From Gari tellinella (taxonomy: Eukaryota > Mollusca > Bivalvia > Cardiida > Psammobiidae), in NCBI GenBank assembly GCA_922989275.2, contig OV277864.1, forward strand, positions 54,683,550 through 54,747,549: a DNA stretch of 64,000 nt, written 5' to 3'. Both the position numbers and the translations under genes were made by a program. Numbering within the stretch: position 1 is the stretch's first letter; each line of letters begins with the position of its first letter. The notes under the pieces are model-generated. The model searched no databases. It was not told the origin of the DNA and saw only the letters and a list, made by a program, of their open reading frames with translations. Shown here in pieces: positions 29,937-40,017 of this stretch.

Positions 29937-30031
29937 GAAACTTGTACCAGTACTTTAGGTTTGTATCCGCCGAACCTGGCGTTTCTGTATGGATGGGGCA
30001 GACGAAGAGGAAGCCTAGTTCAATATCTTAA
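29937..30031 (+). CDS. Candidate terminal exon, product unknown
   Basis: A strong 3' splice site (TTTTTTTCTCTCACAG at 29921-29936) precedes a locally GC-richer stretch. Read in the frame that starts with its third base, it gives 30 residues (N-L-Y-Q-Y-F-R-F-V-S-A-E-P-G at the start, then W-M-G-Q-T-K-R-K-P-S-S) and a TAA at 30029. The same frame beyond the stop stays open for 50 more codons (to a TGA at about 30182), including D-P-P-A-L-S-Q-A-R-Q-A-Y-L-H-R-M, which could mean a premature stop in a pseudogene or a chance frame. A second acceptor-like site lies at 29826. An alternative frame from 29937 is open to 30074. I recognise no family; whether it is coding at all is uncertain. Confidence 0.3.
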
Positions 30032-30189
30032 GGGATCCAGCCTACCGCTTCCGAGCCAGTGCGACGAGCTGTAATGGATCCGCCGGCACTGAGTCAGGCC
30101 CGACAGGCGTACTTGCACAGGATGTCAGACCACGTGTCCAGACTTATAAAAACAATTTTTTTGTTGAATGATGTTACTGTATGATGTTA

Positions 30190-30890
30190 TAATCAATGTC
30201 TCATGTCTGTTGTACATTATCGTTTATAATTAATACATACCGATCGCGTACCGAGTCCGGGAAATGCGAGTATATCTGGAAGCGTTATGTAGACCCCGTT
30301 TTATATGATTTTGCACTATCGTAAAAATCACATGGGTCTACACGGCATTCCCAAGACTTCACGTACTTTTCTGGACTCAGCTTGTGATCGGAATAGACAA
30401 ATAAATCAATAGTCGTTTACTATTTAGTTATTATATTTCGTAAAATTAGTTATGCGATATTATGGCTATAGACTAATTAATGTTGAGATCTTTAAAATAG
30501 AACAGTGATATTGAGGATGAATAGGCCTTCTCGAACTTAGCCCTCGACCAATTTGACATTTCACAGGTCATCAAAACTATATACCGACCTCAACATTAGT
30601 CTATAAGTGAAAAGTATATCCAATACACAGGTCCAAGTCGTCCCCATGAAGTTTAAATCGATGTCCCGGAGCGAAAATGTTGTAAACGTTAATTCACTAT
30701 GACGTCTATGAGTGCATGAGAAAGTTGACGTTGAATTGACGTCATGTTATCAGAATGTTACCTCATACCGCATTTTTAATAACTTCATATCATTAGAAGT
30801 ACATAGCGCATAATGATAAAAATAACATGGTTGGAAAGAGAATTAAATGATGTAAAAGAAAAGGCAAAAAAGCCAAAATCGATTTTTTTG
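30190..30890. other. Non-coding stretch with long-range inverted repeat
   Basis: ATTAATGTTGAGATC (30477-30491) and GACCTCAACATTAGTCTATA (30588-30607) form an imperfect foldback with TATAGACTAATTAATG. GTAGACCCCGTTTTATATGA and ATCACATGGGTCTAC also pair (30290-30340). No gene. Confidence 0.4.
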
Positions 30891-30957
30891 TCATTAAGGC
30901 AGGTTTTGTCGTGACACGGCCCATATACAGCCGAATTTTGATTTCATACTCGCTTAA

Positions 30958-31062
30958 CCCTTTCCCTTATAGAAGCGACTTTCAGCACATTCTGCTTTAC
31001 TTTCAGCCTGCTTTAATAGGTCACATATCTTAACTACTAGAAACAGGCTATGGGTTAAAGGG
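30958..31062 (+). mobile_element. TTAA-2 MITE, internally deleted (105 bp)
   Basis: TTAA at 30954-30957 and 31063-31066. CCCTTTCCCTTATAGAAGCG ... AACAGGCTATGGGTTAAAGGG. Only one arm of hairpin B (GCACATTCTGCTTTACTTTC) remains. Confidence 0.85.
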
Positions 31063-31116
31063 TTAAGTGGAACAAACACGTATTTAAAAGTTAAAACGTG
31101 GCTTTGGTACGTTTAA

Positions 31117-31358
31117 CTCTTTCCTCCCTGAAACTTTAAATGGACAATTCGAGTTTCAATTTTGTCTAGTCCATTTCTGACTTTTAAAAGATGTTTTTGT
31201 CAATTTTGGCATTACTGACAAACAGTGAAGACCCTGATCAGAGGGCACCATCCGGAGCCCTCTGATCTGTGCCTTCACTGTTTGCACAGGACAAGTGTAA
31301 TATTCACATGTACACTGTTTGAAAAGGACGCCTATATGCTGGATTAGGGTTCAAAGGG
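31117..31358 (+). mobile_element. TTAA-3 MITE (242 bp) inside a TA-3 hairpin
   Basis: TTAA at 31113-31116 and 31359-31362. CTCTTTCCTCCCTGAAAC ... GATTAGGGTTCAAAGGG. Hairpin GATCAGAGGGCACC / GGAGCCCTCTGATC. Confidence 0.92.
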
Positions 31359-31686
31359 TTAAACTTTCAAATACGTGCATGTTCCTCTTAAGCGAGCTTG
31401 AGATATTGAATTAATCAAACGAAATACTGGTTAGCTCGACTTTAATGAAGTCAGTGACGGATAAAGGAGGTGTTTGGATTAATATGGTGTCGGATAAGCC
31501 AGGTTATCTTGTATTAGTGTAAGAGTTACACTTAATAGCTTCTCCGAAGGTGATTTATTGCAGCAGGCAATTAGCTAAAAGGTGCACTGAGAAATATTTC
31601 ATAAAGTCTAGCAATAAAGATAAAACTATTACTAATTCAAAAGAAGCTATGCCCTACGCCCTTCTAAAGTGTTTGGTACATATTAA

Positions 31687-31929
31687 CTCTTTGAACCCTA
31701 ATCCCGCATATAGGCGTGCTTTTCAAACAGTGTACATGTGAATAGTACACTTGTCCTATGCAAACAGTGAAGACCCAGATCAGAGGGCTCCGAAAGGAGC
31801 CCTCTGATCAGGGTATTCACTGTTTGTCATGATGTCAAACATTGACAAAAACAACCCTTAAAAGTCATAAATGGACTAGACTTAGATGGAAACTGGAATT
31901 ATTCATTGAAAGTTTTAGGGAGGAAAGAG
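31687..31929 (-). mobile_element. TTAA-3 MITE (243 bp)
   Basis: TTAA at 31683-31686 and 31930-31933. CTCTTTGAACCCTAATCCCG ... GTTTTAGGGAGGAAAGAG. Hairpin CAGATCAGAGGGCTCC / GGAGCCCTCTGATCAGG. Opposite orientation to its neighbour at 31117, 325 bp away. Confidence 0.92.
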
Positions 31930-32011
31930 TTAAATGGCTATCTAGAATTCCTGCCATACGATGAGAAGTGACAATCAAATACAATATAAAATAAAAAACG
32001 ATATCCTAATA

Positions 32012-32381
32012 CAGTGAAACCCCTCTAAACCGGAACCTCTAAATACCGGAATTCTCTCTAAACCGGACAACAACTTTGGTCCCGTTTCCAACAATTCTTT
32101 ATTTGAACCTATTACACCATAAATATGCCCTTTTACGTCTTTGATTTATTCCCACGCTGAATATGTATCATCTGAAATATTTTCTGTATTCTAGCAGATG
32201 ATAGCTTAAAAGCAGGTTGAAAGTAAAGCAGAATGCGCCTTATGGCGCATTCTGCTTTACTTTCAACCTGCTTTAAGTGATCAGCTATTTTCCATACTAG
32301 AAACCCCTCTAAACCGGAAACCCCTCTAAACCGGCCATTTATGTTGTCCCCACACATGTTCGGTTTAGAGGGGTTTCACTG
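32012..32381. mobile_element. TA-5 pogo/Tigger-like MITE carrying hairpin B
   Basis: CAGTGAAACCCCTCTAAACC ... GGTTTAGAGGGGTTTCACTG with TA on both sides (32010-32011, 32382-32383), the terminal form of pogo/Tigger elements. Its centre (about 32105-32308) is TTAA-2 interior sequence: CACGCTGAATATGTATCATC, AAAAGCAGGTTGAAAGTAAA, TCTGCTTTACTTTCAACCTG and ATACTAGAAAC, without TTAA-2 ends. Confidence 0.85.
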
Positions 32382-32479
32382 TATTGGCTTTCTGTTTCGC
32401 TTTCATCTTCCTTTTAGCAGTCTCCTGTCTTATTCGCAGCTGCAAATATCAAGACCTCTTGGGTTGGTTATACAGCGGA

Positions 32480-32600
32480 TAAAATGTTATACTTTCCAAA
32501 TAAACGCGTTTACGCTAGAACTATTATTTAAAGTTTACGGTTTGCCACTCAGATTTAAACTGGATCAGGACCAATACTGTTTGACGCTCGTCTCATTGTT
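32480..32600 (-). mobile_element. TA-1 relic
   Basis: TACAGCGGATAAAATGTTAT, CCAAATAAACGCGTTTACGC, then AAACTGGATCAGGACCAATA with CTGTTTGACGCTCG. Right half missing. Confidence 0.55.
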
Positions 32601-32639
32601 TCATTCAGTCAAAATGGATGGATAGCTCGTTGAGTTGGG

Positions 32640-32935
32640 TTTTACGGCACTGCAACACAAAGTAGGTCATATAGCGCCGATGAATGATGAGGGGTGATGA
32701 GATGAAGATTATTTCAGGAGGATGATTTCTGCTAATCTCACTCGTTGTAAAGCAGCGCATGGGACCAAAACCACCGACCTGCCTTCCGTTTAGTTCTTGG
32801 CAGAGGGGATAATCTCGGTCTATTAAACTGAAAAGAGTTCCTATGACAACCAAACCCCATAACCATGTCAAGGTAGAACGGTCTCTGGGGCCAGTCAAAA
32901 TGCTGCAAAACTAAATTTTGAATGAACAAGACTGC
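32640..32935. repeat. SINE-like dispersed repeat
   Basis: GGTTTTACGGCACTGCAACA, GGTCATATAGCGCCGATGAA, GGGACCAAAACCACCGACCT. The GGTTTTACGGC ... GGTCATAT ... CACCGACCT order recalls a molluscan SINE-like repeat (recollection). No coding function for the overlapping minus-strand frames. Confidence 0.5.
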
Positions 32936-32942
32936 GCGTTCA

Positions 32943-33574
32943 ATAAACGCTTATGCCCCCGGTGGCATTCTTGACAATATATTCTGAATCTTTTCTAAGT
33001 CCAAATTAGGTCAAGGTCAAGGTCAAACTGAGCTTGGGTATTACTGGTGGGTTGGTAATGGTCCAAGGCAATAACTGTATAAGTATCTAAGCATTGTAGT
33101 AAGTAGTGTTGATGCTAGACGAAACGGTAAAATCTAGTTAACCAAGAAATAGCCCATTCAAAATATTCTAAGTCCAAATTAGGTCAAGGTCAATGTCAAA
33201 ATCAAGGTTGGGTGATATTGGTGGATAGGGAATGGTCCAAGGCAACAACTGTATAAGTATCCAAGCATTGGAGTGAGCGGTGTTGATGCCAGACGAAACG
33301 GTAAAATCTAGTTAACCAAGAAATAGCCCATTCAAAGTATTCTAAGTCCAAATTAGGTCAAGGTCAAGGTCAAAATCAAGGTTGGGTATTATTAGTGGCT
33401 AGGGAATGGTCCAAGGCAACAACTGTATAAGTATCTAAGCATTTGAATAAGCGGTGTTGATGCTAGACGAAACGGTAAAATCTACTTAACCTGGTTACGG
33501 ACGGACGGAAGGACGGACGGACGGACAGGACGATTACTATATGCTCCCGCATCTGTCGATGCCGGGGGCATAAA
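32943..33574. mobile_element. Element with 174-bp internal tandem repeat
   Basis: Ends are a short inverted repeat: TTATGCCCCCGGTGGCATTC and GATGCCGGGGGCATAA. Between them are three units of 173-174 bp starting at 32993, 33166 and 33340 (TTCTAAGTCCAAATTAGGTC), then a (GGAC)n tract at about 33504-33531. Same architecture as the element at 42801, with unrelated sequence. Confidence 0.8.
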
Positions 33575-33787
33575 AATGCAGTCGACACGCCTAGTGGAGT
33601 TTATTACGTCAGTTGAAAGGTTTCAAGAGACATTAGAATTAAAAATGAATAAGTTTACCATTTGATGAAATGATTACAGATGTAGGTTTCCGTACATATC
33701 TGATGGCCATCTAAATATTACAATTTCTCGTCTGCAGAAGCTGTCGTCTGCATGTATATATATATTTTTTGAGAGAGAAATGTTTAA

Positions 33788-34029
33788 AACCCTTTTACTC
33801 TCAATGACGCCTTAAAGAGTTTGTAAACTGTTTGGGTCCTGATTAGACGCCGCGTCACGCGGCGTATGATCAGGACCCAAACATGTTGACACTCTTATCG
33901 ATATTTGTATAATCATACAACCTGAAATCTAACTTTGAAACGTGTCTTGCAGACAACAATACTATAAAACAGACGACAATAAAGCGATGAAGGGGTAAAA
34001 TTCTCCCGAATATTTTGATTATGAAAGGG
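33788..34029 (+). mobile_element. TTAA-6 MITE with hairpin A
   Basis: TTAA near 33784-33787 and at 34030-34033. Hairpin TGGGTCCTGATTAGACGCCG / GCGGCGTATGATCAGGACCC. Right part CAGACGACAATAAAGCGATG AAGGGGT, then GATTATGAAAGGG end, as in 48388. A half hairpin A follows at 34034-34075. Confidence 0.75.
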
Positions 34030-34167
34030 TTAAATACTCGGCGTCTGATCAGGATCCAAACTGTTTGCAAATACCAGTAAAATTGTGATGGATATATATT
34101 AAGAGTGAAGCATGTATGGTTTCACTTCCGGCGCATCTCGTTTTGCGTTGTCGAACAGTTTGGGTCT

Positions 34168-34410
34168 AGGGTCCCTTCTTACGAAACTTCGTACGACAAA
34201 TATTGTCGTAAGTCAGATTCTATAATTCTGAATAAGTATATATTGACCCAACTTGTCCTGTTTTGTGATATCTCTTTGGAGTCTTCTTGTAAAGATGATT
34301 AAAAAACAAATGTCTCAAGACAGGATTAGACGTAGATATAAGAACTTCGATTATCTTAAAGTTAGACCTACGACCATTTTTATCGTACGGCGTTTCGTAA
34401 GACGGACACA
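34168..34410. mobile_element. Foldback element H (GGGxCC ends)
   Basis: TCTTACGAAACTTCGTACGA at left and TCGTACGGCGTTTCGTAAGA at right; internal TCCTGTTTTGTGATATCTCT / TGTCTCAAGACAGGATTAGA. Same family as 61663 and 63751. Confidence 0.65.
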
Positions 34411-34583
34411 AAGGTCCGTTCTTATAAATTCTTTGACCACGGTCTAATGTTCACAGGAAGGTTTCGTGCTCAACTTTTAGATCAACATGCTGAGTCTGAG
34501 ATCGTTCTCAGGTATGTTTTTATAAGAACAGGGAAACATAAATCTTGACATGTTTTTTGCAGTTGGATAATGCTCAGTTTATA

Positions 34584-35021
34584 CAGTAAAGAAGACGTTA
34601 TTCTTTCCAAATAAACGAGTGTGTGCTAATAAAACTAATTCAATTGCAAACATTCTTAACACGATTAGACACCAAGTGTTTGCCATAAAAATAGACATAC
34701 TTAAAAAAGGTGCCATTTTAAGCATTTTATCTGTTTCAGTTTGCGTTTTGTTTAACCCTTTCAACCCTACAGCCCTCTGTAGAGATTACTGATTACATAT
34801 GCAAACAGTGTAGACCCTGATCAGAGGGCCCCTGTAGGAGCCCTCTGATCAGGGTCTACACCGATTGTTAGTTTCATTGATTGTTTTGTCATACCAAAAC
34901 TGCAAGAGTAGACTGGTTCAAAATACCTGTACTAGAAGAGTCCAAAAAGGACTTTAAATACCCACAAGAGAAATTTAGGGTTGAAAGAGTTAAACGGGAA
35001 AGAATAGTGACTCCTCTAATG
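34584..35021. mobile_element. TA-1 MITE interrupted by TTAA-3
   Basis: CAGTAAAGAAGACGTTATTC ... GGGAAAGAATAGTGACTCCT ... with TA on both sides. Its GTTTAAACGGG block has been opened at the TTAA, where a TTAA-3 element sits (34756-34989). Core strongly decayed. Confidence 0.8.
34756..34989 (+). mobile_element. TTAA-3-related MITE (234 bp), nested
   Basis: TTAA at 34752-34755 and 34990-34993. CCCTTTCAACCCTACAGCCC ... AAATTTAGGGTTGAAAGAG. Hairpin GCAAACAGTGTAGACCCTGA, GATCAGAGGGCCCC / GGAGCCCTCTGATC. Confidence 0.9.
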
Positions 35022-35066
35022 TAAGAACAGTACATGCATGTTGCCTTTTGTAATTAGTACCTGTTA

Positions 35067-35320
35067 CAGTGGAGAATACATGTGTACGTTATTCATTCTC
35101 AATAAATGCGTTAACACTAAAACTATTTTCAATGCAAAAAGTTTGGAGCCAGATCAGAGGCAGGGTTACCCAGTGTCTGATCAGGCTTCAAGCTATTTGC
35201 CTATCATATTCAATTACGGAATGAGAATTGCCAAGTGGTTGTCATATTCTACGTTTTATTGCTAGGCGTTTTTGCGCTTCATTTGTGATTAAAGGGGAAA
35301 GAATAACGTATTCTCCGCTG
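35067..35320 (-). mobile_element. TA-1 MITE
   Basis: CAGTGGAGAATACATGTGTA ... GAATAACGTATTCTCCGCTG, TA both sides. Hairpin arms GGAGCCAGATCAGAGGCAGG / CAGTGTCTGATCAGGCTTCA with mismatches. Confidence 0.85.
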
Positions 35321-35322
35321 TA

Positions 35323-36041
35323 ACAAAACCCTTAACAATTCTTTTTCTACACGGTTCGCTTATAAATACCTGTTAGTCTTGTGTTAATACGCACCTGTCA
35401 GGAGAACTCTCAACGCTGACGTTAAATGGCATGTGTCTCATATAGAAGCTATGGTAGCTAATTAAAATCAAGTTAATGTCCTCTCTCTAATAGCTTGAAC
35501 CATTCCGTGCATAAACATAAAACACCATATAACTTGCAATGAAACAAGCCAACAATTTCACCTCAATATCGCACTGATATAACACTTTGGTACGTATCCA
35601 TTGTAAAACTCAAATGAGGAAACAAAACACGTTGGCGCTCCGAGCAGTCATATTGTGGAACCATTAAAGCAGCAGCCACAGCCTATTTGCCGCTGTCTGT
35701 CGCAGAGATTGACTTTTCATCGTGCACCGTGATAATGTCTACGTCACAGCGACTCTCTCTTATTTCAATATTGTTTTTACACTTTTAGATAATATCATGC
35801 TTTCAATTTTCAGACCGCGCGTCGATGTATGAACCAATAAATCGACCCGTATTTAATATTGTGACAGGCGCGGTCATTCTGTGCAGCGTGCCTGCGTAAA
35901 TATCTACTTTCCAATTGAAACCATAGAACCTGTTAGAATCTGTTATATTGACAAGATCGATTCATCACTCATCAGCAAAAATAATCGAACTTGCTATTGA
36001 TTATGTTTGATTTTATAAACACAAGTTGATTCTGCCGTAGT
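35323..36041. other. Non-coding stretch
   Basis: No element or gene recognised. Somewhat higher GC around 35640-35890. Could hold regulatory sequence, but nothing specific is visible. Confidence 0.35.
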
Positions 36042-36369
36042 CAGGGCTGCTGTTTCTCCGGATTTTTACGAAATCGTGCGATTTCTCTTAATTTCTGCGG
36101 ATCTACGGACTTTTTCCGATATCTTCGGATTTCTGCTCTTTTTTTAAAATTTGTAATTTTATGCGTATTTTACATTGATATGGGTGTCAAAAAGTTGAGA
36201 TCCTGATCAGACGCGCGTGACGCGGTGTCTGATCTGGATCCAAACTGTTTGAACAATGACGTTAGTGTTAAAGAGCCTGGCAGCGAAAGGGTTACAGGTG
36301 CGATTTCTAAAATTGTGCTTGATGATTCGGATGTCTTAGGAATTTTATGAGCAACTTATGGCAGCCCTG
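36042..36369. mobile_element. CAGGGCTGC-ended element carrying hairpin A
   Basis: CAGGGCTGCTGTTTCTCCGG left end, ATGAGCAACTTATGGCAGCCCTG right end (inverted CAGGGCTGC). Centre 36184-36252 is hairpin A: GTCAAAAAGTTGAGATCCTG, ATCAGACGCGCGTGACGCGG, TGTCTGATCTGGATCC. No TTAA or TA duplication evident; a related, truncated copy is at 47880-48060. Confidence 0.65.
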
Positions 36370-36609
36370 CTTAGTATAATTTTGCATCACGGTACATATT
36401 TAATACTTTATAAGACCATAGTAATTAAAAAGCCTTCAAATTGGTTCTGTTTTGATGGACAAGTCTTTGCTGAAAGTAGTTTGAATTTACAGCAGAAAAA
36501 CTTCCTTTAGGACTATAAGCTCCCATTCGTCTTTAAGCAATTTTAACTTATTGTCCTATAAATGGGGCATATGCTAAAAGCGTTCTAACGCATTTTGGAA
36601 TCTGAAACC

Positions 36610-37080
36610 TCGTTAGGTTCCCAATAAAAGCGTTTACGCTTAAACTATTATGTACATTACACACAGTTGTAAACTGTTTGCCACTCAGAATAATATAAAT
36701 GGTCAAAATTGACGACACATTGTTTGTTTCTACCTATGATTGCAATTCGTTTACGCTAAACGGGGAAAAACATTTCTCCAATATACTCGGCAACAGCTCT
36801 ATCTCCATTGGTTGGCAATGGACATACGCGTTTTTCGCATACTCGTACAGAAGACAAAAATTATTATTTCCTAAAACTACTATTTGCAGTGCAAACAGTT
36901 TGGAGCCAGAGCTGACACCGGCTTACCTGGGGTCTGATTAGGTTCGAAACTGTTTGCCACTTAGATTAAAATAAATGGTCAGAATTGTCAACAAGTTGTC
37001 ATTTTCTACGTTTTGTTTTAGTTCAATGTGTTTGCGTTTCGTTTGCGTTTAAACGGGAAATAATAACCTTTTCTTGACAG
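36610..37080. mobile_element. Two worn TA-1 copies
   Basis: First, 36610-36784: CCCAATAAAAGCGTTTACGC ... CTAAACGGGGAAAAACATTT, core mostly lost. Second, 36846-37080: CAGAAGACAAAAATTATTAT ... GTTTAAACGGGAAATAATAA, core GGAGCCAGAGCTGACACCGG / GGGGTCTGATTAGGTTC. Confidence 0.65.
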
Positions 37081-37130
37081 TTTTTGCTGTAAAAGAATAT
37101 CGGCTTATCCACTGTATGGTTCAGTTCTAA

Positions 37131-37368
37131 CCCTTTCCCCAATAGGAGCGACTTTTAGCGCATTTTATTTATTCCTCCGTTGAAGAAAATAGTTCCAATT
37201 TGTACAGTCATGAGCATGTACGATAACAAATATTTTATAACTCCTAGCAGACGTTAGCTTAAAGCAGGCTGAAAATTAAGCATAATGCGCCTAACGGCGC
37301 ATTCTGCCTTACCTTAAACCTGCTTTAATTGGTTACATGTCTTCAAAACAAGAAACAGGCTATGGGTA
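37131..37368 (+). mobile_element. TTAA-2 MITE
   Basis: CCCTTTCCCCAATAGGAGCG ... GAAACAGGCTATGGGTAA; left flank CTAA. Hairpin B GCATAATGCGCC / GGCGCATTCTGCC with a few mismatches. Confidence 0.8.
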
Positions 37369-37815
37369 ACGAAAACGAAACAGACGATGAAATTTGATAC
37401 TGAACCGGTATATTGTATATATAGATCTATATAAAGAAATTTCTGCGTCATAATTGCAACCATTTATTTGTAATGTTTGCTTCTTATTTGTAATAATGTT
37501 CAAATACATGTTTGTACATGTATTATCAATATAAGGAATCAACGCATTCTTTGTTGAATTCATTTATCTGTACAACTTGAGGCTTACATACTAGACATGG
37601 AAAAACACCAGTCTATCGTTTGCGGTTCGTTTCTTTCAAATTATTTTTCATGTTTTAAATCTCAATGTTCGAAAGGTAATTGAATGGAAAACATTTGGGA
37701 ATATTTTTCCTGTTTGCGAATGCAAGTCATGTTTGAGTCAGTTTGTTCATCATGCGTCCCATGTTGACCTCATCCGTTTCCGGTTACCTAATGAAACTAT
37801 TACTACATTTATTAT

Positions 37816-38020
37816 CCCTTAACTTTCTCTACCTCGTCGTCTTTAAACAATTCTTGTCTGCTTTCATTTCTTTAATTAAAATATAAGTTAATTGACTAAA
37901 ATAATATCTTAAAGAGTGTCTGAAGTTTTGATTCCTGACCAGACACCGCGTTTACGTGACGCCTGGTCAAAGTCCTTTCAGTTTGCAACTAACCATTGTA
38001 CTGGGGTCAGGGTAACGGGG
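37816..38020 (+). mobile_element. TTAA-1 MITE
   Basis: Left flank TTAT, right TTAA (38021-38024). TCGTCGTCTTTAAACAATTC, TTGTCTGCTTTCATTTCTTT, hairpin ATTCCTGACCAGACACCGCG / GTGACGCCTGGTCAAAGTCC, right end GGGGTCAGGGTAACGGGG. GACCAGAC/GCCTGGTC replaces GATCAGAC/GTCTGATC in both arms. Confidence 0.75.
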
Positions 38021-38332
38021 TTAATTGGTTACCTATAAACTATTACGATGATATTTTCCATTCGCTTATTGCAAACAAAACAAAAGGAAGTACCCTCTGG
38101 CATACAATTAACCCTACATTGTATGTAAAACAACAATAAATTCATCCAATAAATAATTGATTTGTAGTCTTAAACGTTGCACATTTAGCCCTAGCGACGA
38201 GTATACTCGTCATTAAAAATCATATTCCTGTCAAGAGTACAGTAAGGAGCCCTTTCACCAGGATATACACTTTTGTCGTTTTGTAAAATATTTTTAAAAT
38301 CTAACCTAATTATTAAAAAAAATTTTTTATAT

Positions 38333-38574
38333 GTAGGTGAAAGCCGAGGACATTGACAAAATGTGAAATTTCTGAGAATTCACAAAATAATACAAATCCA
38401 TTGAATTCTACATTGTAATGTTCTTAGAGATGTTATAATGGGTCCACTTGACATTGAAAGGTACTAGTAATTTTCCAACGAATAACATCTCTAAGTAGAA
38501 TTCAACGGCTTTGGAAAATTTGGTGAATTCTTAGAAATTTCACATTTTGACAATTTCCTCGAATTTTGCCTACA
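38333..38574. repeat. Imperfect palindrome of about 240 bp
   Basis: GTAGGTGAAAGCCGAGGACA, TTGACAAAATGTGAAATTTC and TAGAGATGTTAT on the left pair with ATAACATCTCTAAGTAGAAT, GAAATTTCACATTTTGACAA and TTTTGCCTAC on the right. Unlike any other family here; probably a separate foldback element. Confidence 0.7.
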
Positions 38575-38984
38575 GGACCTAGACAAATGTAAAAAAATAT
38601 AAAAATCCGTATAATGAACCCTTGGCAATAACATTTCCAAATTTGGAAGGAATTGAACAAATTTGTTGGAAGTTATGCAGTGAGGAAGTGATAGGCTAAA
38701 TGCATTGGAACCTATTGTGGTTTTACCCTTGGTGCTTAGCAAATTTTGAGTAGTATATAATTACATGTATGTTCTGTGTTGTTAACATCTTTAACAGATG
38801 GTCTTAACTGAATTGCAACTTGGTGTGAACCGATGTAACAACAACCAAAGTTTAAATTATGTTCATAACATGAAGGCATAAGTTACAAGTTTACCTCAAT
38901 TTGCTCTTTGATTTTTTGTTCTAAAATGTTTTGACCAGCTCCTATGAGAAAGTTATTTCACATTTTATACACAGCAGCCCACAT
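38575..38984. other. Non-coding stretch
   Basis: Nothing recognised. Confidence 0.35.
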
Positions 38985-39082
38985 TGAATAGATGTCTGAT
39001 CTTGCTCCAAAATGTTTGCAGTGGAAATATTTGTTTAAGCGTAAATGTGTTTATTGGAACAGAGTAACGTCTTCCCTACTGT
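38985..39082 (+). mobile_element. TA-1, right half only
   Basis: GATGTCTGATCTTGCTCCAA ... GCGTAAATGTGTTTATTGGA ... GTCTTCCCTACTGTA. Confidence 0.6.
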
Positions 39083-39099
39083 ACACGGCACCATTTTAA

Positions 39100-39228
39100 C
39101 CCATTTGTGCCCTGTGGATTCTTCCATGATTATATATTGGATTAGTCCATTTTTTATCAAAGGGATTCCTGATCAGAGTCTACACTGTTTGACTATGTCC
39201 CATATATGGGATCGTGGGCACAAATTGG
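39100..39228 (+). mobile_element. TTAA-4 MITE, internally deleted
   Basis: TTAA at 39096-39099 and 39229-39232. CCCATTTGTGCCCTGTGGAT ... GATCGTGGGCACAAATTGG. Only the right arm (CCTGATCAGAGTCTACACTG) of its hairpin is left. Confidence 0.85.
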
Positions 39229-39444
39229 TTAAGCATACGACACAGCAAAGGTCACAGAAAACATGTTATTGAGAAAAATCCCGGAAAACATACAGTGTTT
39301 ATCATGTAATCGATATCACACCTTGTATGGATATTACAAGATAAAGGTAACACGATGTTGCCAGGCAAACGTCAACGGTCTAAATTACCACGCGGATTGA
39401 ACTGCTAAATTAATAACATTCTTCTTCTACATAAAGCTGGTAGA

Positions 39445-39826
39445 GTTTTACCTCCCTACAACGGCCCACCGAACAACGATTCCCTCCTAGCACCACCGCT
39501 TGCCGCTGTTGCACAAACAAGAAATGATGTCAAACGTTTTCACTGTTGCAAAATCGCCTGCTTAAAACTGTCGTCTGGTGTTTTCCCTCAAGGATACGTA
39601 TTTGGCATTTGATAAAAGAAACATAAAGGCAAAATTTAATGACAAATAGTTTGAATCCAGATCTGACGCCGCGTTTCGCGGCGTCTGATCTGGGTTCAAA
39701 ATGTTTGGAAATGTAAGCCAAGTCATGATCAGCATTCGAAGGTTATTAATATTCCATCCCTACAGCAACTCCCTCCGAACAACTTTTGTATGCCATTAGT
39801 GTTATTGTAGAGAGGAAGTACTATAT
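39445..39826. mobile_element. TA-2 MITE with hairpin A
   Basis: TTTTACCTCCCTACAACGGC ... TTGTAGAGAGGAAGTACTATA. GTCGTCTGGTGTTTTCCCTC block; hairpin TTTGAATCCAGATCTGACGC / GGCGTCTGATCTGGGTTC with centre GCGTTTCGCG. The GATCT/AGATC change on one arm is unpaired. Confidence 0.75.
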
Positions 39827-39828
39827 TT

Positions 39829-40017
39829 GCAAACAATATGGATCCAGATCAGACGCCACGCTCTACGTGATCCATTTATCCATCCTCTTAATCAATTATT
39901 ACAATTTACTTACCAATATTTTCGTACAGAAAATACCATAAGAGTGTCAAACAGTTTTGATCTAGATGAGATGTGGGATTACTCGGCGCCTCATCAGGAT
40001 CGAACCTGTTTGCAATA
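39829..40017. repeat. Half and whole hairpin A copies
   Basis: 39829-39865 is a left arm only (GCAAACAATATGGATCCAGA, TCAGACGCCACG). 39945-40015 is a full but mismatched hairpin (CAAACAGTTTTGATCTAGAT, GCGCCTCATCAGGATCGAAC). Confidence 0.6.

Larger units (their letters stand above)
30945..31400 (+). mobile_element. TA-3 foldback element interrupted by two TTAA insertions
   Basis: Hairpin arms ACGTATTTAAAAGTTAAAAC with GTGGCTTTGGTACG (31079-31112) and ACTTTCAAATACGTGCATGT (31363-31382) are split by a TTAA-3 element at 31117-31358; a deleted TTAA-2 element (30958-31062) occupies a TTAA just outside the left arm. Right end GCGAGCTTGAGATATTGAAT. Confidence 0.75.
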
